NCBI GenBank assembly: GCA_021202985.1
Contig: JAJQCA010000053.1
Coordinates: forward strand, 1 to 63,170
Length of the DNA stretch: 63,170 nucleotides
Origin: Alistipes sp.
GTDB taxonomy: Bacteria > Bacteroidota > Bacteroidia > Bacteroidales > Rikenellaceae
Direction of reading: 5' to 3'
Within the stretch, counting starts at the first letter, position 1. Each line of letters opens with the position of its first letter. This document shows, piece by piece, positions 16,711 through 26,210 of this stretch. The translations under genes and the position numbers were made by a program. The notes beneath the pieces are model-generated. The model searched no databases. It was not told the origin of the DNA and saw only the letters and a list, made by a program, of their open reading frames with translations.

Positions 16711-18114
16711 ATGGGAAGAACACTTTTCGATAAAGTATGGGATGCGCACGTGATACGCCACCTCGACGGGGGGCGCGACGTGCTTTATATAGACCGCCAC
16801 TATATCCACGAGGTCACCTCTCCGGTGGCGTTCCTCGGACTGCGGAACCGCGGGATAAAGGTGGCACGACCGGAAAAAACGGTCGCCACGGCCGACCATA
16901 ACGTGCCGACCGTGAACCAGCACCTGCCCATCGACGACCCCGAATCGAGGGGCCAGCTGGAAGCCTTCGCAGCCAACTGCGAGGCCAACGGCATCGAGCA
17001 TTTCAGCCTGGGTCATCCGAAACAGGGCGTCGTGCATATCGTGGGCCCGGAATTGGGCTATACGCTGCCCGGAATGACAATCGTGTGCGGGGACAGCCAC
17101 ACCTCTACCCACGGGGCTTTCGGGGCGGTGGCTTTCGGGGTAGGGACCTCGGAGGTCGAGATGGTGTTCGCAACGCAGTGTATCCTCCAGCCCAAACCTA
17201 AGAAAATGCGTATAACGGTCGACGGACGGACCGGTAAAGGAGTCACGGCCAAGGATGTGATACTTTATATTATATCGCAGATATCCGCCGCCGGCGGGAC
17301 GGGCCATTTTATCGAGTTCGCTGGCGAGGCTATAACTTCCATGACCATGGAGGAGCGTATGACGGTCTGTAATATGGCTATCGAGTGCGGTGCCCGGGGA
17401 GGGCTTATCGCCCCGGACCAGACCACATTCGATTACGTACGCGGCCGCGAGAACGCGCCTCAGGGCGAAGAGTTCGACAATGCGGTAACCCGCTGGAAAG
17501 AACTCTTTACTGACCCGGACGCGGTGTTCGACAAGGAATACAGGTTCGACGCGGCGGATATAGAGCCGATGATTACCTACGGAACCAACCCGGGAATGGG
17601 CGTGGCCGTTACCGGAAGCGTACCCACACCCGACGGGCTTACGGACGGAGACCGGGTGTCGTTCGACAAGTCGCTGGAATATATGGGCTTCGCCCCGGGC
17701 GAGCGGATGATAGGCAAACAGGTGGACTATGTGTTCGTGGGCAGTTGCACCAACGGCCGTATCGAGGATTTCCGGCAGTTCGCCGCCGCGGTGAAGGGCC
17801 GCCGCAAGGCAGACAACGTAACGGCATGGATAGTCCCCGGTTCCAAGCTGGTGGAGGCGCAGTGCCGTGAGGAGGGGCTGGACAAGATACTGGCCGAAGC
17901 CGGTTTCGAGCTTCGCCAGCCGGGCTGTTCGGCGTGCCTTGCGATGAACGCCGACAAGATACCGGCGGGTAAATACAGCGTATCGACCTCCAACCGCAAT
18001 TTCGAGGGGCGTCAGGGCCCCGGGGCCCGCACACTGCTGGCCGGTCCGCTGGTAGCGGCCGCCGCGGCCGTTTGCGGGACCTTGCAGGACCCGAGGGAGG
18101 TTTTCGGGCTTTGA
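16711..18114 (+). CDS. leuC: 3-isopropylmalate dehydratase, large subunit
   Basis: 467 residues, normal length. Aconitase-family 4Fe-4S enzyme: [14 protein letters not shown] at the N-terminus, [37 protein letters not shown] (about 125-140), and cluster cysteines in [12 protein letters not shown] (about 345) and [10 protein letters not shown] (about 408). With LeuD it isomerises 2- to 3-isopropylmalate and may also act on citramalate in the isoleucine route. leuD follows after 43 bases. Confidence 0.95.
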   Translation: MGRTLFDKVWDAHVIRHLDGGRDVLYIDRHYIHEVTSPVAFLGLRNRGIKVARPEKTVATADHNVPTVNQHLPIDDPESRGQLEAFAANCEANGIEHFSLGHPKQGVVHIVGPELGYTLPGMTIVCGDSHTSTHGAFGAVAFGVGTSEVEMVFATQCILQPKPKKMRITVDGRTGKGVTAKDVILYIISQISAAGGTGHFIEFAGEAITSMTMEERMTVCNMAIECGARGGLIAPDQTTFDYVRGRENAPQGEEFDNAVTRWKELFTDPDAVFDKEYRFDAADIEPMITYGTNPGMGVAVTGSVPTPDGLTDGDRVSFDKSLEYMGFAPGERMIGKQVDYVFVGSCTNGRIEDFRQFAAAVKGRRKADNVTAWIVPGSKLVEAQCREEGLDKILAEAGFELRQPGCSACLAMNADKIPAGKYSVSTSNRNFEGRQGPGARTLLAGPLVAAAAAVCGTLQDPREVFGL

Positions 18115-18157
18115 ACCTCGCGTCGTGACTGGCTGTGTAATGTAAAATGAAACCATT

Positions 18158-18751
18158 ATGGCAAGAGATAAATTCATAACACTCCGTTCGACCGGGATAC
18201 CGGTCAATATCGAGAATATAGATACGGACCAGATAATTCCCGCCCGCTTCCTTAAAGCCGTGGAACGGAAGGGTTTCGGCGACAACCTTTTCCGCGACTG
18301 GCGCTACGATAAGGAAGGCCGGCCGGTGGACTCTTTCCCGCTGAACGATCCCAGGTACGGTGGCCGGGTGCTGTTCGCCGGTGACAATTTCGGCTGTGGC
18401 TCCTCGCGCGAGCATGCCGCCTGGGCGATATATGACTACGGCCTGAGGGTGGTGGTGTCGACTTCGTTCGCGGATATTTTCCGCAACAACGCCCTTAACT
18501 GCGGCCTGCTGCCCATCTGGGTGAGCGGAGGGTTCCTCCGGGGGGCGTTTACGGCCATAGCTGCCGACCCCGCCGCCGAGTTCGAGATAGACCTGCCCGG
18601 GCAGACCATTACAAACCTTGCGACAGGGGAAGCCGAGCAGTTCGAGATAGACGGCTACAAAAAAGAGTGCCTGATGAACGGTTACGACGACGTGGATTAC
18701 CTGCGTAGTATCAGGCCGGAAATAGAGGCGTACGAAAGGGCAAATTCTTAA
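18158..18751 (+). CDS. leuD: 3-isopropylmalate dehydratase, small subunit
   Basis: 197 residues. Swivel domain with NIDTDQIIPARFLK (about 25), the substrate-loop motif GDNFGCGSSREHAAWAI (about 88-104) and NNALNCGLLPIWV. It completes the LeuCD heterodimer. Its stop is followed by about 820 bases holding the second GIY-YIG unit before the next leu gene. Confidence 0.95.
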   Translation: MARDKFITLRSTGIPVNIENIDTDQIIPARFLKAVERKGFGDNLFRDWRYDKEGRPVDSFPLNDPRYGGRVLFAGDNFGCGSSREHAAWAIYDYGLRVVVSTSFADIFRNNALNCGLLPIWVSGGFLRGAFTAIAADPAAEFEIDLPGQTITNLATGEAEQFEIDGYKKECLMNGYDDVDYLRSIRPEIEAYERANS

Positions 18752-18834
18752 CGCGCCGGGTGGCCTGTGAAACCCACCCGGGGTTGCGCCCGGATGATGG
18801 AACAGTGCGTACTTTAACATCGGAGGAAATGAAA

Positions 18835-19081
18835 TACAGATCCTTCGCTGACGCTCAGGATGACATTTTTTGATGAAAGGGTTTATGAAGAAGACCTGTA
18901 AAAAAGTGGTTCTGGTAACCTATTTATTAAGCTGACGCGCAGGATAACCTACTTTGATTCTAAGTGTTGATCATGAGGTTGTGAAAAGATGTTGAGCTGA
19001 CACAGTCTCGACTAGAAGAGTATTATGACAAGCTATAAATATTTATATATAATGTCATTCTGAACGAAGTGAAGAATCTGT
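18835..19081. repeat. Left repeats flanking GIY-YIG copy 2
   Basis: acagatccttcgctgacgctc...ggatgacat at 18835-18867 and the inverted partner tgtcattctgaacg...gaagaatctgt at 19052-19081. About 185 bases of otherwise featureless AT-rich sequence lie between the two arms, whereas copy 1 has about 20, so something may have inserted or decayed here. Confidence 0.7.
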
Positions 19082-19100
19082 CTTTTATAAGAGTCGATAT

Positions 19101-19392
19101 ATGCAGTCGTACTATGTTATATCACCACCAATGTTACAAAAAAGTTTTGTATACAGGGGTGACGAATGACCTAAAGAGGCGCTTGCATGAACACAGGGAA
19201 GATTCCCTGAAAGATAAAAAGCATTTTACGGGGAAGTATAACGCGCATTTTCTGTTATATTGGGAAAGTTTCGGAACTGTGACCGAAGCGATCCAGCGGG
19301 AGAAGGAAATTAAAGGTTGGCTCAGGGAAAAGAAAATAGAATTAATAAGGACATCTAACCCTGATCTTATGTTTCTTAATGAGCGGAAATAA
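19101..19392 (+). pseudogene. Frameshifted GIY-YIG nuclease, copy 2
   Basis: The sequence aligns to copy 1 (16233-16526) over its whole length, but two single-base losses have broken the 5' end: one T in the run after TATG (removing the tyrosine of the GIY motif) and one A in the A-run near 19138-19143. From the native ATG at 19101 translation stops after about 22 codons. The downstream frame (YTGVTNDLKRRLHEHRED...QREKEIKGW) remains open and can be entered from an ATG at 19069 inside the repeat, but that product lacks the GIY tyrosines. Best read as a decaying copy. It lies between leuD and the second leuA-like gene. Confidence 0.75.
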
Positions 19393-19393
19393 A

Positions 19394-19488
19394 TACAGAT
19401 CCTTCGCTGACTCTCAGGATGATATTCTTTCGAGAAAACAGGTTGACTTTTATTTTGAAATGTCATTATGAACGAAGTGAAGAATCTC
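19394..19488. repeat. Right repeat pair flanking GIY-YIG copy 2
   Basis: acagatccttcgctgactctc...ggatgatatt at 19394-19425 and the inverted partner tgtcattatgaacg...gaagaatct at 19460-19488, starting just after the stop codon of the nuclease remnant exactly as in copy 1. Confidence 0.7.
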
Positions 19489-19575
19489 TGGCGCGAGCCG
19501 GTAAAAACATAATAACTGACCCTTGCGGTAATCAGGAAGAATGTTTGAGTAACAACAAGGACAAATAAAAGAACA

Positions 19576-21129
19576 GTGGCCACGACTATCGAGATAATGG
19601 ATACCACCCTGCGCGACGGGGAACAGACCTCCGGGGTGTCGCTATCGCCGCGGGAGAAGCTGAGCATTGCCCAGATGCTGCTCGACGAGCTGAGGGCCGA
19701 CCGGATAGAGGTGGCTTCTGCGAGGGTGTCCGAGGGGGAATACGACGCGGTGCGGCGCATCATGGCGTGGGCCGCCGGAAGGGGCGCGGAGACGGGGGCA
19801 GACCTGCTTTCGCGTATAGAGATACTCGGGTTCGTGGACGGCGGGGTGAGCCTCGACTGGATAGCCTCCGCAGGCGGTAAAGTGGTGAACTTGCTAACCA
19901 AGGGGTCGCTTAAACATTGCCGGGAGCAGCTCGGCAAAACCCCGGAACAGCATGCGGCCGATATACGGAGGGATATAGCCCTGGCCGTGGATAAAGGCAT
20001 TAAGGTGAACCTGTACCTCGAAGACTGGTCGAACGGTATGCGCAACTCGCCGGAGTACGTTTTCGGGATGGTGGACGCTTTGAGGGACGAGCCGGTGGAG
20101 CGGTTTATGCTCCCCGACACCCTCGGCATTCTCGACCCATACGAGACGGAGAAATATTGCCGGATGATGGTAGAACGCTACCCGGACCTTCGGTTCGACT
20201 TCCATCCGCATAACGACTACGACCTGGCCGTGGCCAACGTACTTGCCGCCGTCAAGGCAGGGGTGAAAGGTGTCCACACCACGGTTAACGGCCTCGGGGA
20301 GCGGGCGGGCAACGCCCCGCTGTCGAGTGTGGTTGCCGTTCTGCACGACCACCTGAAGGCCCGCACCAGTATCCGCGAGTCGAAGATAAACAGCGTCAGC
20401 CGCATGGTGGAGACCTATACCGGGGTGCATATCCCGGCCAATAAGCCTGTAGTGGGGGAGAACGTCTTCACCCAGTGCGCTGGAATCCATGCCGACGGCG
20501 ACAATAAGAACAACCTCTATTTCAACGACCTGATGCCCGAGAGGTTCGGCCGTGTGAGGGAATATGCCCTCGGCAAGACCTCCGGTAAGGCAAATATTCG
20601 CAAAAACCTCGAGTCGCTCGGCATAGCTTTGGACGAGGAGTCGATGCGCAAGGTAACGGCCCGTATCATCGAACTGGGCGACAAAAAGGAGCAGGTGACG
20701 GCCGAGGACCTGCCGTACATAATCGCCGACGTGCTCAGGCAGGACCAGCAGGAAAACACTGTTTTCGTAGAGAATTACAGCCTCGCTATTTCGCAGGGGC
20801 TCAAGGCCATGGCGACGCTTAAGATAAATATCAACGGGGAGTCTTTCGAAGCCACATCGTCCGGCGACGGGCAGTACGATGCGTTTATGCGTTCGCTGCG
20901 CAATATTTATAAGAAACAGCTCGGGCGGGAATTCCCGATGCTGACCAACTATACGGTAAGCATTCCCCCCGGCGGACGGACCGACGCCCTCGTGCAAACC
21001 ATCATAACGTGGGAGTATAAGGGGCAGACGTTCAAGACCCGCGGCCTGGACGCCGACCAGAGCGAGGCGGCCATAAAAGCGACGCTGAAAATGCTCAACA
21101 AAATAGATACGCTGGACCGGCAGGGGTAG
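19576..21129 (+). CDS. LeuA-family acyltransferase, probable (R)-citramalate synthase
   Basis: 517 residues from a GTG start at 19576. DRE-TIM motifs: [33 protein letters not shown] (about 215) and GERAGNAPLSSVVA (about 240); the substrate-pocket segments differ from leuA (LPDTLGILDPYETEKYC instead of [14 protein letters not shown]). The C-terminal LeuA_dimer-like domain (about 390-510) is present. Such second LeuA paralogues in Bacteroidetes leu clusters are thought to make citramalate (pyruvate plus acetyl-CoA), which LeuCD and LeuB convert to 2-ketobutyrate for isoleucine. A homocitrate or true isopropylmalate synthase role cannot be excluded by eye. Confidence 0.8.
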   Translation: MATTIEIMDTTLRDGEQTSGVSLSPREKLSIAQMLLDELRADRIEVASARVSEGEYDAVRRIMAWAAGRGAETGADLLSRIEILGFVDGGVSLDWIASAGGKVVNLLTKGSLKHCREQLGKTPEQHAADIRRDIALAVDKGIKVNLYLEDWSNGMRNSPEYVFGMVDALRDEPVERFMLPDTLGILDPYETEKYCRMMVERYPDLRFDFHPHNDYDLAVANVLAAVKAGVKGVHTTVNGLGERAGNAPLSSVVAVLHDHLKARTSIRESKINSVSRMVETYTGVHIPANKPVVGENVFTQCAGIHADGDNKNNLYFNDLMPERFGRVREYALGKTSGKANIRKNLESLGIALDEESMRKVTARIIELGDKKEQVTAEDLPYIIADVLRQDQQENTVFVENYSLAISQGLKAMATLKININGESFEATSSGDGQYDAFMRSLRNIYKKQLGREFPMLTNYTVSIPPGGRTDALVQTIITWEYKGQTFKTRGLDADQSEAAIKATLKMLNKIDTLDRQG

Positions 21130-21308
21130 GGGGTCGTACACTGAGATTGCATCGGTAGGATGTTATAAATAAGCAATGGGTTACCGCGGCTACCGACAGA
21201 ATGGCCTGCCTGCAATATCATCCCGAGGAGTAGCTATTGATTGGATATAAGCTGAATAGTATGCTGTGGCGGTAGGTATTGAGTCCGTGGTGAGCTATAA
21301 ATATAGAG

Positions 21309-21409
21309 TACAGATTCTTCGCTGACGCTCAGAATGACATTCATACCTGGCAGGCGATTACCGAGGTACCTACAATGTGTCATCCTGAACGCCAGTGAAG
21401 GAACTGTAC
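21309..21409. repeat. Dispersed repeat pair between leuA2 and leuB
   Basis: acagattcttcgctgacgct...gaatgacat (from 21309) and the inverted tgtcatcctgaacg...gaaggaactgt (ending 21409), in the 410-base gap between the citramalate synthase and leuB genes. No nuclease gene is present between the arms here, and I see nothing else in the gap. Confidence 0.7.
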
Positions 21410-21541
21410 CGGACCATAAGCTATGCAAGTATTCCTTAGGGTTGAGATCCCCCTGTTAATAGTTCGGGGCTTACAAACTATCTCACGGGCTGGTAAGGAA
21501 TAATTTAATTTTTTGATATTAACGACTTAAAAGATAAACGG

Positions 21542-22603
21542 ATGGATTACAAAATAGCGCTGCTGCCGGGCGACGGAATCGGCCCGGAAATAGTTGGCGA
21601 GGCGGTTAAAGTGCTCGATGCCGTGGGTGCGAAATTCGGCCACACTTTCAGTTACGAAAAGGCTCCGGTGGGTGCCGCGGCGATAGACGCTACCGGTAAC
21701 CCGTACCCGGACGAGACCCACGAGGTCTGCAAGGCATCGGATGCCGTTCTGTTCGGCGCCATCGGCGACCCGAAATACGACAACGACCCCTCGGCAAAGG
21801 TCAGGCCCGAACAAGGCCTGCTGAAAATGCGTAAGTCGCTGGGGCTGTTCGCCAACCTGCGGCCGCTGGCGGTATTCGACTCGCTGGCCCACCGTTCGCC
21901 GCTCAAGACCGAAATTGTACGCGGCGCGGACTTCCTGTGCGTTAGGGAGCTTACCGGCGGGATGTACTTTGGCCGCCCGCAGGGCCGCAGCGAGGACGGC
22001 AATACGGCCTACGACACATGCGTCTACACCCGCGAGGAGGTGGAGCGTATCCTGAAACTCGCCTTCGAACAGGCGCGCCTGCGCCGCGGGAAGTTGACGG
22101 TGGTGGATAAGGCCAACGTGATTGCCACATCCCGCCTCTGGAGGCAGATAGCCAAAGAAATGGCCCCGCAGTATCCCGATATAGAGCTGGAATTCATGTT
22201 CGTGGACAACGCCGCAATGCAGATAATCCAGCGTCCGACCCACTTTGACGTTATAGTAACCGAGAACCTGTTCGGAGATATCCTCACGGACGAGGCGAGC
22301 GTCATCAGCGGTTCGCTGGGGATGCTGCCTTCAGCCAGCATAGGGGAAAAGGCGGCTCTTTTCGAGCCTATCCACGGCAGCTATCCTCAGGCAGCCGGAA
22401 AGAATATCGCAAACCCGATGGCGACCATCCTTTCGGCGGCCATGATGCTGGAGCACCTCGGCCTCAGCACCGAAGCCGCGGCGGTCCGGAAGGCCGTAAA
22501 CCTTGCCATAGAAAAAGGCGTGGTTACCGAAGACCTTGTTAACGAGGGTGAAGCACCTGCTTCAACCACGCAGGTGGGGGATTTCGTAGCCGGGAATATT
22601 TAA
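21542..22603 (+). CDS. leuB: 3-isopropylmalate dehydrogenase
   Basis: 353 residues, normal length. Beta-decarboxylating dehydrogenase: [21 protein letters not shown] at the N-terminus, [16 protein letters not shown] (substrate arginines), [11 protein letters not shown] (specificity loop), VDKANVI (catalytic Lys), DNAAMQI and [24 protein letters not shown], then [18 protein letters not shown]. It oxidises and decarboxylates 3-isopropylmalate to the leucine 2-keto acid precursor with NAD. It is the last gene of the cluster and is followed by a terminator. Confidence 0.95.
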   Translation: MDYKIALLPGDGIGPEIVGEAVKVLDAVGAKFGHTFSYEKAPVGAAAIDATGNPYPDETHEVCKASDAVLFGAIGDPKYDNDPSAKVRPEQGLLKMRKSLGLFANLRPLAVFDSLAHRSPLKTEIVRGADFLCVRELTGGMYFGRPQGRSEDGNTAYDTCVYTREEVERILKLAFEQARLRRGKLTVVDKANVIATSRLWRQIAKEMAPQYPDIELEFMFVDNAAMQIIQRPTHFDVIVTENLFGDILTDEASVISGSLGMLPSASIGEKAALFEPIHGSYPQAAGKNIANPMATILSAAMMLEHLGLSTEAAAVRKAVNLAIEKGVVTEDLVNEGEAPASTTQVGDFVAGNI

Positions 22604-22644
22604 GGTAACCGTACGGCGACAATAAAATCAAATATTTATCCGAG

Positions 22645-22677
22645 CCGGCGGCCCGAAACAGGGGTTGCCGGTTTTTT
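22645..22677 (+). terminator. Intrinsic terminator of the leu cluster
   Basis: CCGGCGGCCC-gaaaca-GGGGTTGCCGG type stem of about 10 pairs followed by TTTTTT, 42 bases after the leuB stop. The rest of the gap up to 22943 holds no gene. Confidence 0.8.
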
Positions 22678-22943
22678 GTCTTGCGTAATGTCCCTGCCGG
22701 GGTCGTGAGTTCGTGGGCGGCGGTAAGTAGCACTTGATTCTGTTTTTGAGTCCTTGCGGGGTATTAGTTAATTTACCTTAGAAAATCAGAAGAGCGCGCG
22801 GCTGCCGGTCCGCTCTTCCTACGCCCGTTACCGCACGGCTCGTTTGCAGGGAAACCATCGCGGAGGGCCGGGTCGGTTAAAATCCCGTCTCACCCGGGGC
22901 AGGCACAGATATTGATTTTACATTGTTTGTAAACGATATCGCT

Positions 22944-23552
22944 ATGCCACGGGAACTAAATTTCAGGATTAAAAGGAAGCAATACAGCGCCGTCCCCGTC
23001 AAGGTGGACCGCAGGAAACTCTATGGGTGGACCGAGATACTCGCCCTCGATGAGCAGGGCCGTCCATGCGATCTTGTCACCACCGACCAGACAGGTACAC
23101 TTATTATCCCACGGGGCGGGACGGCAATGGCCATACTTTCGCCGCAGGGCGACTGGGTGGAACGCTCCACCCTGCGCACCGTACGCGATGACGGGACGCA
23201 GGCCGAACTCGTTCCGTCGAGCTACTCCGTGGTTATCGATCTGAAGGATAAAGTTTCCGAAGAGGAGTTCCTCAACCACAGCATTACAGACTTCTACCAG
23301 ATAACGGAGGCTCCCGAGGGGCTTCTGCGCGCCATCGGTAACGATATATATACCTTCCAATATACCTACCTGGACAGCTATGAAACCACGCCGGCTTTCC
23401 TCATGGCGAGCGGCGGGGTACTCTACATGCTTATCGGCTACCGCAACCGTTTCGAAATGCTCTGCCTGGGAGACTGCGAGACCGTCGACGAGGACGACGA
23501 CGATTATATCGACGTGGAAGATAACGATATAGATTTTTCGATGCTGTTATAA
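22944..23552 (+). CDS. Unknown protein, first gene of the ligase operon
   Basis: 202 residues from ATG 22944; an in-frame ATG at 22923 would add seven residues. The N-terminal part is basic (ELNFRIKRKQYSAVPVKVDRRKLYGW), then a beta-rich region (CDLVTTDQTGTLIIPRGG, GDWVERSTLRTV), and the C-terminus is strikingly acidic (ETVDEDDDDYIDVEDNDIDF). No signal peptide or membrane segment is seen. I recognise no domain. The charge asymmetry could suit nucleic-acid or partner-protein binding, but that is inference. Eleven bases separate it from the next gene, and the third gene of the operon is a DNA-ligase-like protein. Confidence 0.75.
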   Translation: MPRELNFRIKRKQYSAVPVKVDRRKLYGWTEILALDEQGRPCDLVTTDQTGTLIIPRGGTAMAILSPQGDWVERSTLRTVRDDGTQAELVPSSYSVVIDLKDKVSEEEFLNHSITDFYQITEAPEGLLRAIGNDIYTFQYTYLDSYETTPAFLMASGGVLYMLIGYRNRFEMLCLGDCETVDEDDDDYIDVEDNDIDFSMLL

Positions 23553-23563
23553 AACCCGCCGCC

Positions 23564-24271
23564 ATGCCTAAAGTCATACACATTGCAAATGCCAAGAAAC
23601 GCGACGCGGAGGTCGCCGTCGAGCAGCATGTCCGCCGCACAGCGGTGCGCACGGTATTGCCCGACGGGGAGGAGAAGTCGAACGTCCGCCTTTTGAAGAA
23701 TACCATACAGTACGATATCACGGCCCTGCTGGAGCAGTACGACGGCCGGCTTACTTCGTTCGAAGATGGCCTTATCGAAGGAGACCCGGAAATCGACTTC
23801 GAAAACGTTGGTCGCATGTTGCGCGGCACGCATAAGCTGTACGTGGACCAGGACCGGAATATCGCCTACCGGCTCAATCTCTACCAGGTTGTGTACGGCC
23901 CGGGCGGCGAGGAACTCGAAAGGCATGATATAAATAAACTCCCGGCCAATATCAATACCGAATATCCCCTGAAATGGACCGGACGGCGGTTCGACAAATC
24001 GGAGGCCCTGCGCCGATTCGTCTTTTTCCGCAAGTACCAGTTGAGGCATATCAACGGGGTGACGTTCGATTTCCTCTATAATATGGCCCGGGAGTTACAG
24101 GACAGCGGCCAGATGGTATTGGTCGGGGCCGGACCCAAAGGTACGGACCCCGTACTCCTGACGCGCGGGGGAAGCCCTTACCGCGGCTTCCTCGAGGGCC
24201 GCGCCCTCTCGGACCGCTACGCGCTGATTCTCCACCTGTCGGATATCGAACTCAAACCGCTGGAGCAATGA
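23564..24271 (+). CDS. Unknown protein, second gene of the ligase operon
   Basis: 235 residues from ATG 23564. Basic and mixed alpha/beta, starting PKVIHIANAKKRDAEVAVEQH; notable are QYDITALLEQYDG, LYVDQDRNIAYRLNLYQVVYG, a lysine/arginine-rich middle (LKWTGRRFDKSEALRRFVFFRKYQL) and GPKGTDPVLLTRGGSPYRGFLEGR near the C-terminus. I recognise no family. Its stop codon overlaps the start of the ligase gene (ATGA at 24268), which implies translational coupling and a shared function with the ligase. Cytoplasmic. Confidence 0.75.
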   Translation: MPKVIHIANAKKRDAEVAVEQHVRRTAVRTVLPDGEEKSNVRLLKNTIQYDITALLEQYDGRLTSFEDGLIEGDPEIDFENVGRMLRGTHKLYVDQDRNIAYRLNLYQVVYGPGGEELERHDINKLPANINTEYPLKWTGRRFDKSEALRRFVFFRKYQLRHINGVTFDFLYNMARELQDSGQMVLVGAGPKGTDPVLLTRGGSPYRGFLEGRALSDRYALILHLSDIELKPLEQ

Positions 24272-25728
24272 AAATCTACGAAGACCGCATGCGGCAGATG
24301 AACGGCTACCTGGAGGGTAAAATCGACGCCATCGACATCGAAACGTCGTCCAAAGCCCTGTCGTACAAGAAAAATTTCCTCAAGCAGTTTATCGCCATCT
24401 ACCCGCAGATAATCGACAGTCGGCTGGGCGACAGCCGGTATTACGTGACCCGCAAGTACGACGGGGAGTTCGCCACCATAGTTTACGACAATGGCCGGGT
24501 TGTGACGATAAACCGGTCGGGCCGTACCCGTATCGGCCTTCCGTGTGCCGAGGAGGCGGCTCGGCTGCTCAAAAAGGCCGGAGTGACACAGGCCATAATC
24601 CCGGCGGAAATCTATGTGGACGACCGGGACAAACGGACCCGGACACACGACCTGCTGCACGCCCTCTCGAAGAAAGGAGACGTAAGCGGTTTGCATCTGG
24701 CAGCGTTCGATATCCTCGAACTGGATAACCAGCCGTACAAGCCCGACAACTATATCGAGACACATGAACAAATCGTAAAATGGTTCGCCCGTGGCAAACT
24801 CGTCAAACCGGTGGAGATGGAGGTCGCCACCTCGAGCCGGCAGGTAAAGGACCTCTACCGCCGCTGGGTGGACGAGGGCACGGCCGAAGGACTGGTGGTG
24901 CGGAGCGACCTGCCGTTCGTATTCAAAATAAAGCCCCGTCACTATATAGACGCCGTGGTTATCGGATACACCGAAGGTACGGGCAACCAGCAGGGGCAGG
25001 TGCGCACGTTTCTTGTCGCCATGATGGCCGAGGAGGGTCTCTACCAAGTCGTTGGCCATGTCGGAGGCGGCATGAAGGATGAACTGAAAACCTCGATGTT
25101 CGACCACCTCGAGGAGCGGATTGTGACCTCGGACTATATCGAGACCGACTCTAACCATGTGGCGTTCCGGATGGTGGACCCCGTGACGGTGATGGAATTC
25201 AGTGTCCGTGACGTGATTTACGAGACTGCGAACGGGGCCGTGACCAATCCGGTGTTGCGGTTCGAGGACGGCGGCTGGTATTTCGACCGGACGGTGACCG
25301 GACTGAGCTTCATTGCGCCCGTTTTTGAGAAGTTCCGCGAGGACAAGGCGGCTAACGCGGTCGATATTCGCCTGTCGCAGATAGAGGATTTCGCGTCATT
25401 CGAACGGGAGGAAATCGTGGACGGAGCGCCTGCCGAGAAATCCCCGAGCGAGGTACTTTTACGGGAGGTGTACCATAAGACGCTCGGAGAGAAGTATATG
25501 ATACAGAAGTACGTGGTCTGGAAGACCAATAAGGAGTCGGCCGGCGATTACCCGGCCTACGTGCTGCATTACACCAATTACAGCTCCAACCGCCGCGACC
25601 AGCTCCAACGCGAACTGCGCGTATCCGACAGCGAGGAACAGATTATGGAACTGTACCGTACCATGCTCGGCGAGAATTTAAAAAAAGGGTGGGAGAAAGT
25701 GGCCCTGGAAGTGGAGGCGACGGTTTGA
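24268..25728 (+). CDS. ATP-dependent DNA ligase-like protein with extra C-terminal domain
   Basis: 486 residues. Nucleotidyltransferase motifs are intact: motif I TRKYDGE with nucleophile Lys63, motif III PAEIYVDD (Glu114), motif IIIa AAFDILELDN (about 150), motif IV EGLVVRS (Glu207) and motif V FKIKPRH (Lys220, Lys222). An OB-fold-like part follows (DAVVIGYTEGTGNQQGQVRTFLVAM...VGHVGGGM). These resemble ATP-dependent DNA ligases of the LigD/LigB type. Residues about 375-486 form an additional unrecognised domain (VYHKTLGEKYMIQKYVVWK, YTNYSSNRRDQLQRELR). No Ku, primase or nuclease is adjacent. The two upstream genes of unknown function are coupled to it. Bacteria of this group use an NAD-dependent LigA for replication, so this one is probably for repair or another end-joining task. 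Confidence 0.8.
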   Translation: MKIYEDRMRQMNGYLEGKIDAIDIETSSKALSYKKNFLKQFIAIYPQIIDSRLGDSRYYVTRKYDGEFATIVYDNGRVVTINRSGRTRIGLPCAEEAARLLKKAGVTQAIIPAEIYVDDRDKRTRTHDLLHALSKKGDVSGLHLAAFDILELDNQPYKPDNYIETHEQIVKWFARGKLVKPVEMEVATSSRQVKDLYRRWVDEGTAEGLVVRSDLPFVFKIKPRHYIDAVVIGYTEGTGNQQGQVRTFLVAMMAEEGLYQVVGHVGGGMKDELKTSMFDHLEERIVTSDYIETDSNHVAFRMVDPVTVMEFSVRDVIYETANGAVTNPVLRFEDGGWYFDRTVTGLSFIAPVFEKFREDKAANAVDIRLSQIEDFASFEREEIVDGAPAEKSPSEVLLREVYHKTLGEKYMIQKYVVWKTNKESAGDYPAYVLHYTNYSSNRRDQLQRELRVSDSEEQIMELYRTMLGENLKKGWEKVALEVEATV

Positions 25729-25911
25729 TTGTGTTGTAAGGAAATAAGATATTAGGGTCCACTTCGTTGGATGTTCTTCATACTTTTGGAAATGTCTGGA
25801 TTATTTTATAATCCTGTGCCGCTCCTGCGGGATGACTTAATATGGCCAAAAGATGCACGCCTAAGGCCCCCCAAACCTCGCTAAACAAGTTCGCAAAGGC
25901 TTTATCAATGC

Positions 25912-25962
25912 AAAAAGCCATCTTACGATGGCCTTATGTTTTGGTTCTTTTTGTCGGGGTAG
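25912..25962 (-). other. Terminator-like hairpin with tRNA 3'-tail remnant
   Basis: Read leftward, the sequence CGCTACCCCGAC (25953-25962 region) resembles the 3' end of the neighbouring tRNA-Pro, followed about 25 bases later by GCCATC-GTAA-GATGGC and TTTTT (25912-25932), a typical terminator. This mimics the tRNA tail plus terminator at 26102-26145. The surrounding 25740-26090 also holds two copies of cctgtgccgctcc-gcgggatgactta (about 25815 and 25990). No convincing coding gene is present in 25729-26136. Confidence 0.45.
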
Positions 25963-26101
25963 CGGGATTATCTTCGCTGACGCTCGATTTTCCTGTGCCG
26001 CTCCCGCGGGGTGACTTAAGATTCAACCAAATAGCATGCAGGCATTCTATTTTTATTTTGCACAGCCTTGCAAATAAATTTGCCGACCGTATAAAATAAA
26101 A

Positions 26102-26123
26102 ATACCATCCCAAAGGATGGTAT
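26102..26123 (-). terminator. tRNA-Pro(UGG) terminator
   Basis: Leftward ATACCATCC-TTTG-GGATGGTAT followed by TTTTATTTT, 14 bases beyond the tRNA 3' end. Confidence 0.8.
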
Positions 26124-26136
26124 AGTTTTCATCTTG

Positions 26137-26210
26137 TCGGGGTACCAGGACTCGAACCTGGGACCCCCTGCTCCCAAAGCAGGTGCGCTACCGGACTGCG
26201 CTACACCCCG
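26137..26210 (-). tRNA. tRNA-Pro(UGG)
   Basis: 74 nt reading leftward. Acceptor CGGGGTG pairs with the 3' ACCCCG plus discriminator A; the D-arm is GCGCAGTCCGGTAGCGC, the anticodon arm CCTGC-TTTGGGA-GCAGG gives anticodon UGG, and the T-arm is CCAGG-TTCGAGT-CCTGG. CCA is not encoded (the next bases are CAA). It is followed by an intrinsic terminator. An open frame across it on the same strand (AQSGSAPALGAGGPRFESW) is the familiar spurious translation of tRNA. Confidence 0.95.

Noticed and set aside
24268-25728. A Ku/LigD non-homologous end-joining locus
   Set aside because: Neither Ku nor the LigD polymerase or phosphoesterase domains are encoded here; the two partner proteins match neither.
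25842-26099. Rightward 85-residue frame before tRNA-Pro
   Set aside because: It spans two copies of a short repeat and a leftward terminator hairpin, with no protein-like composition.
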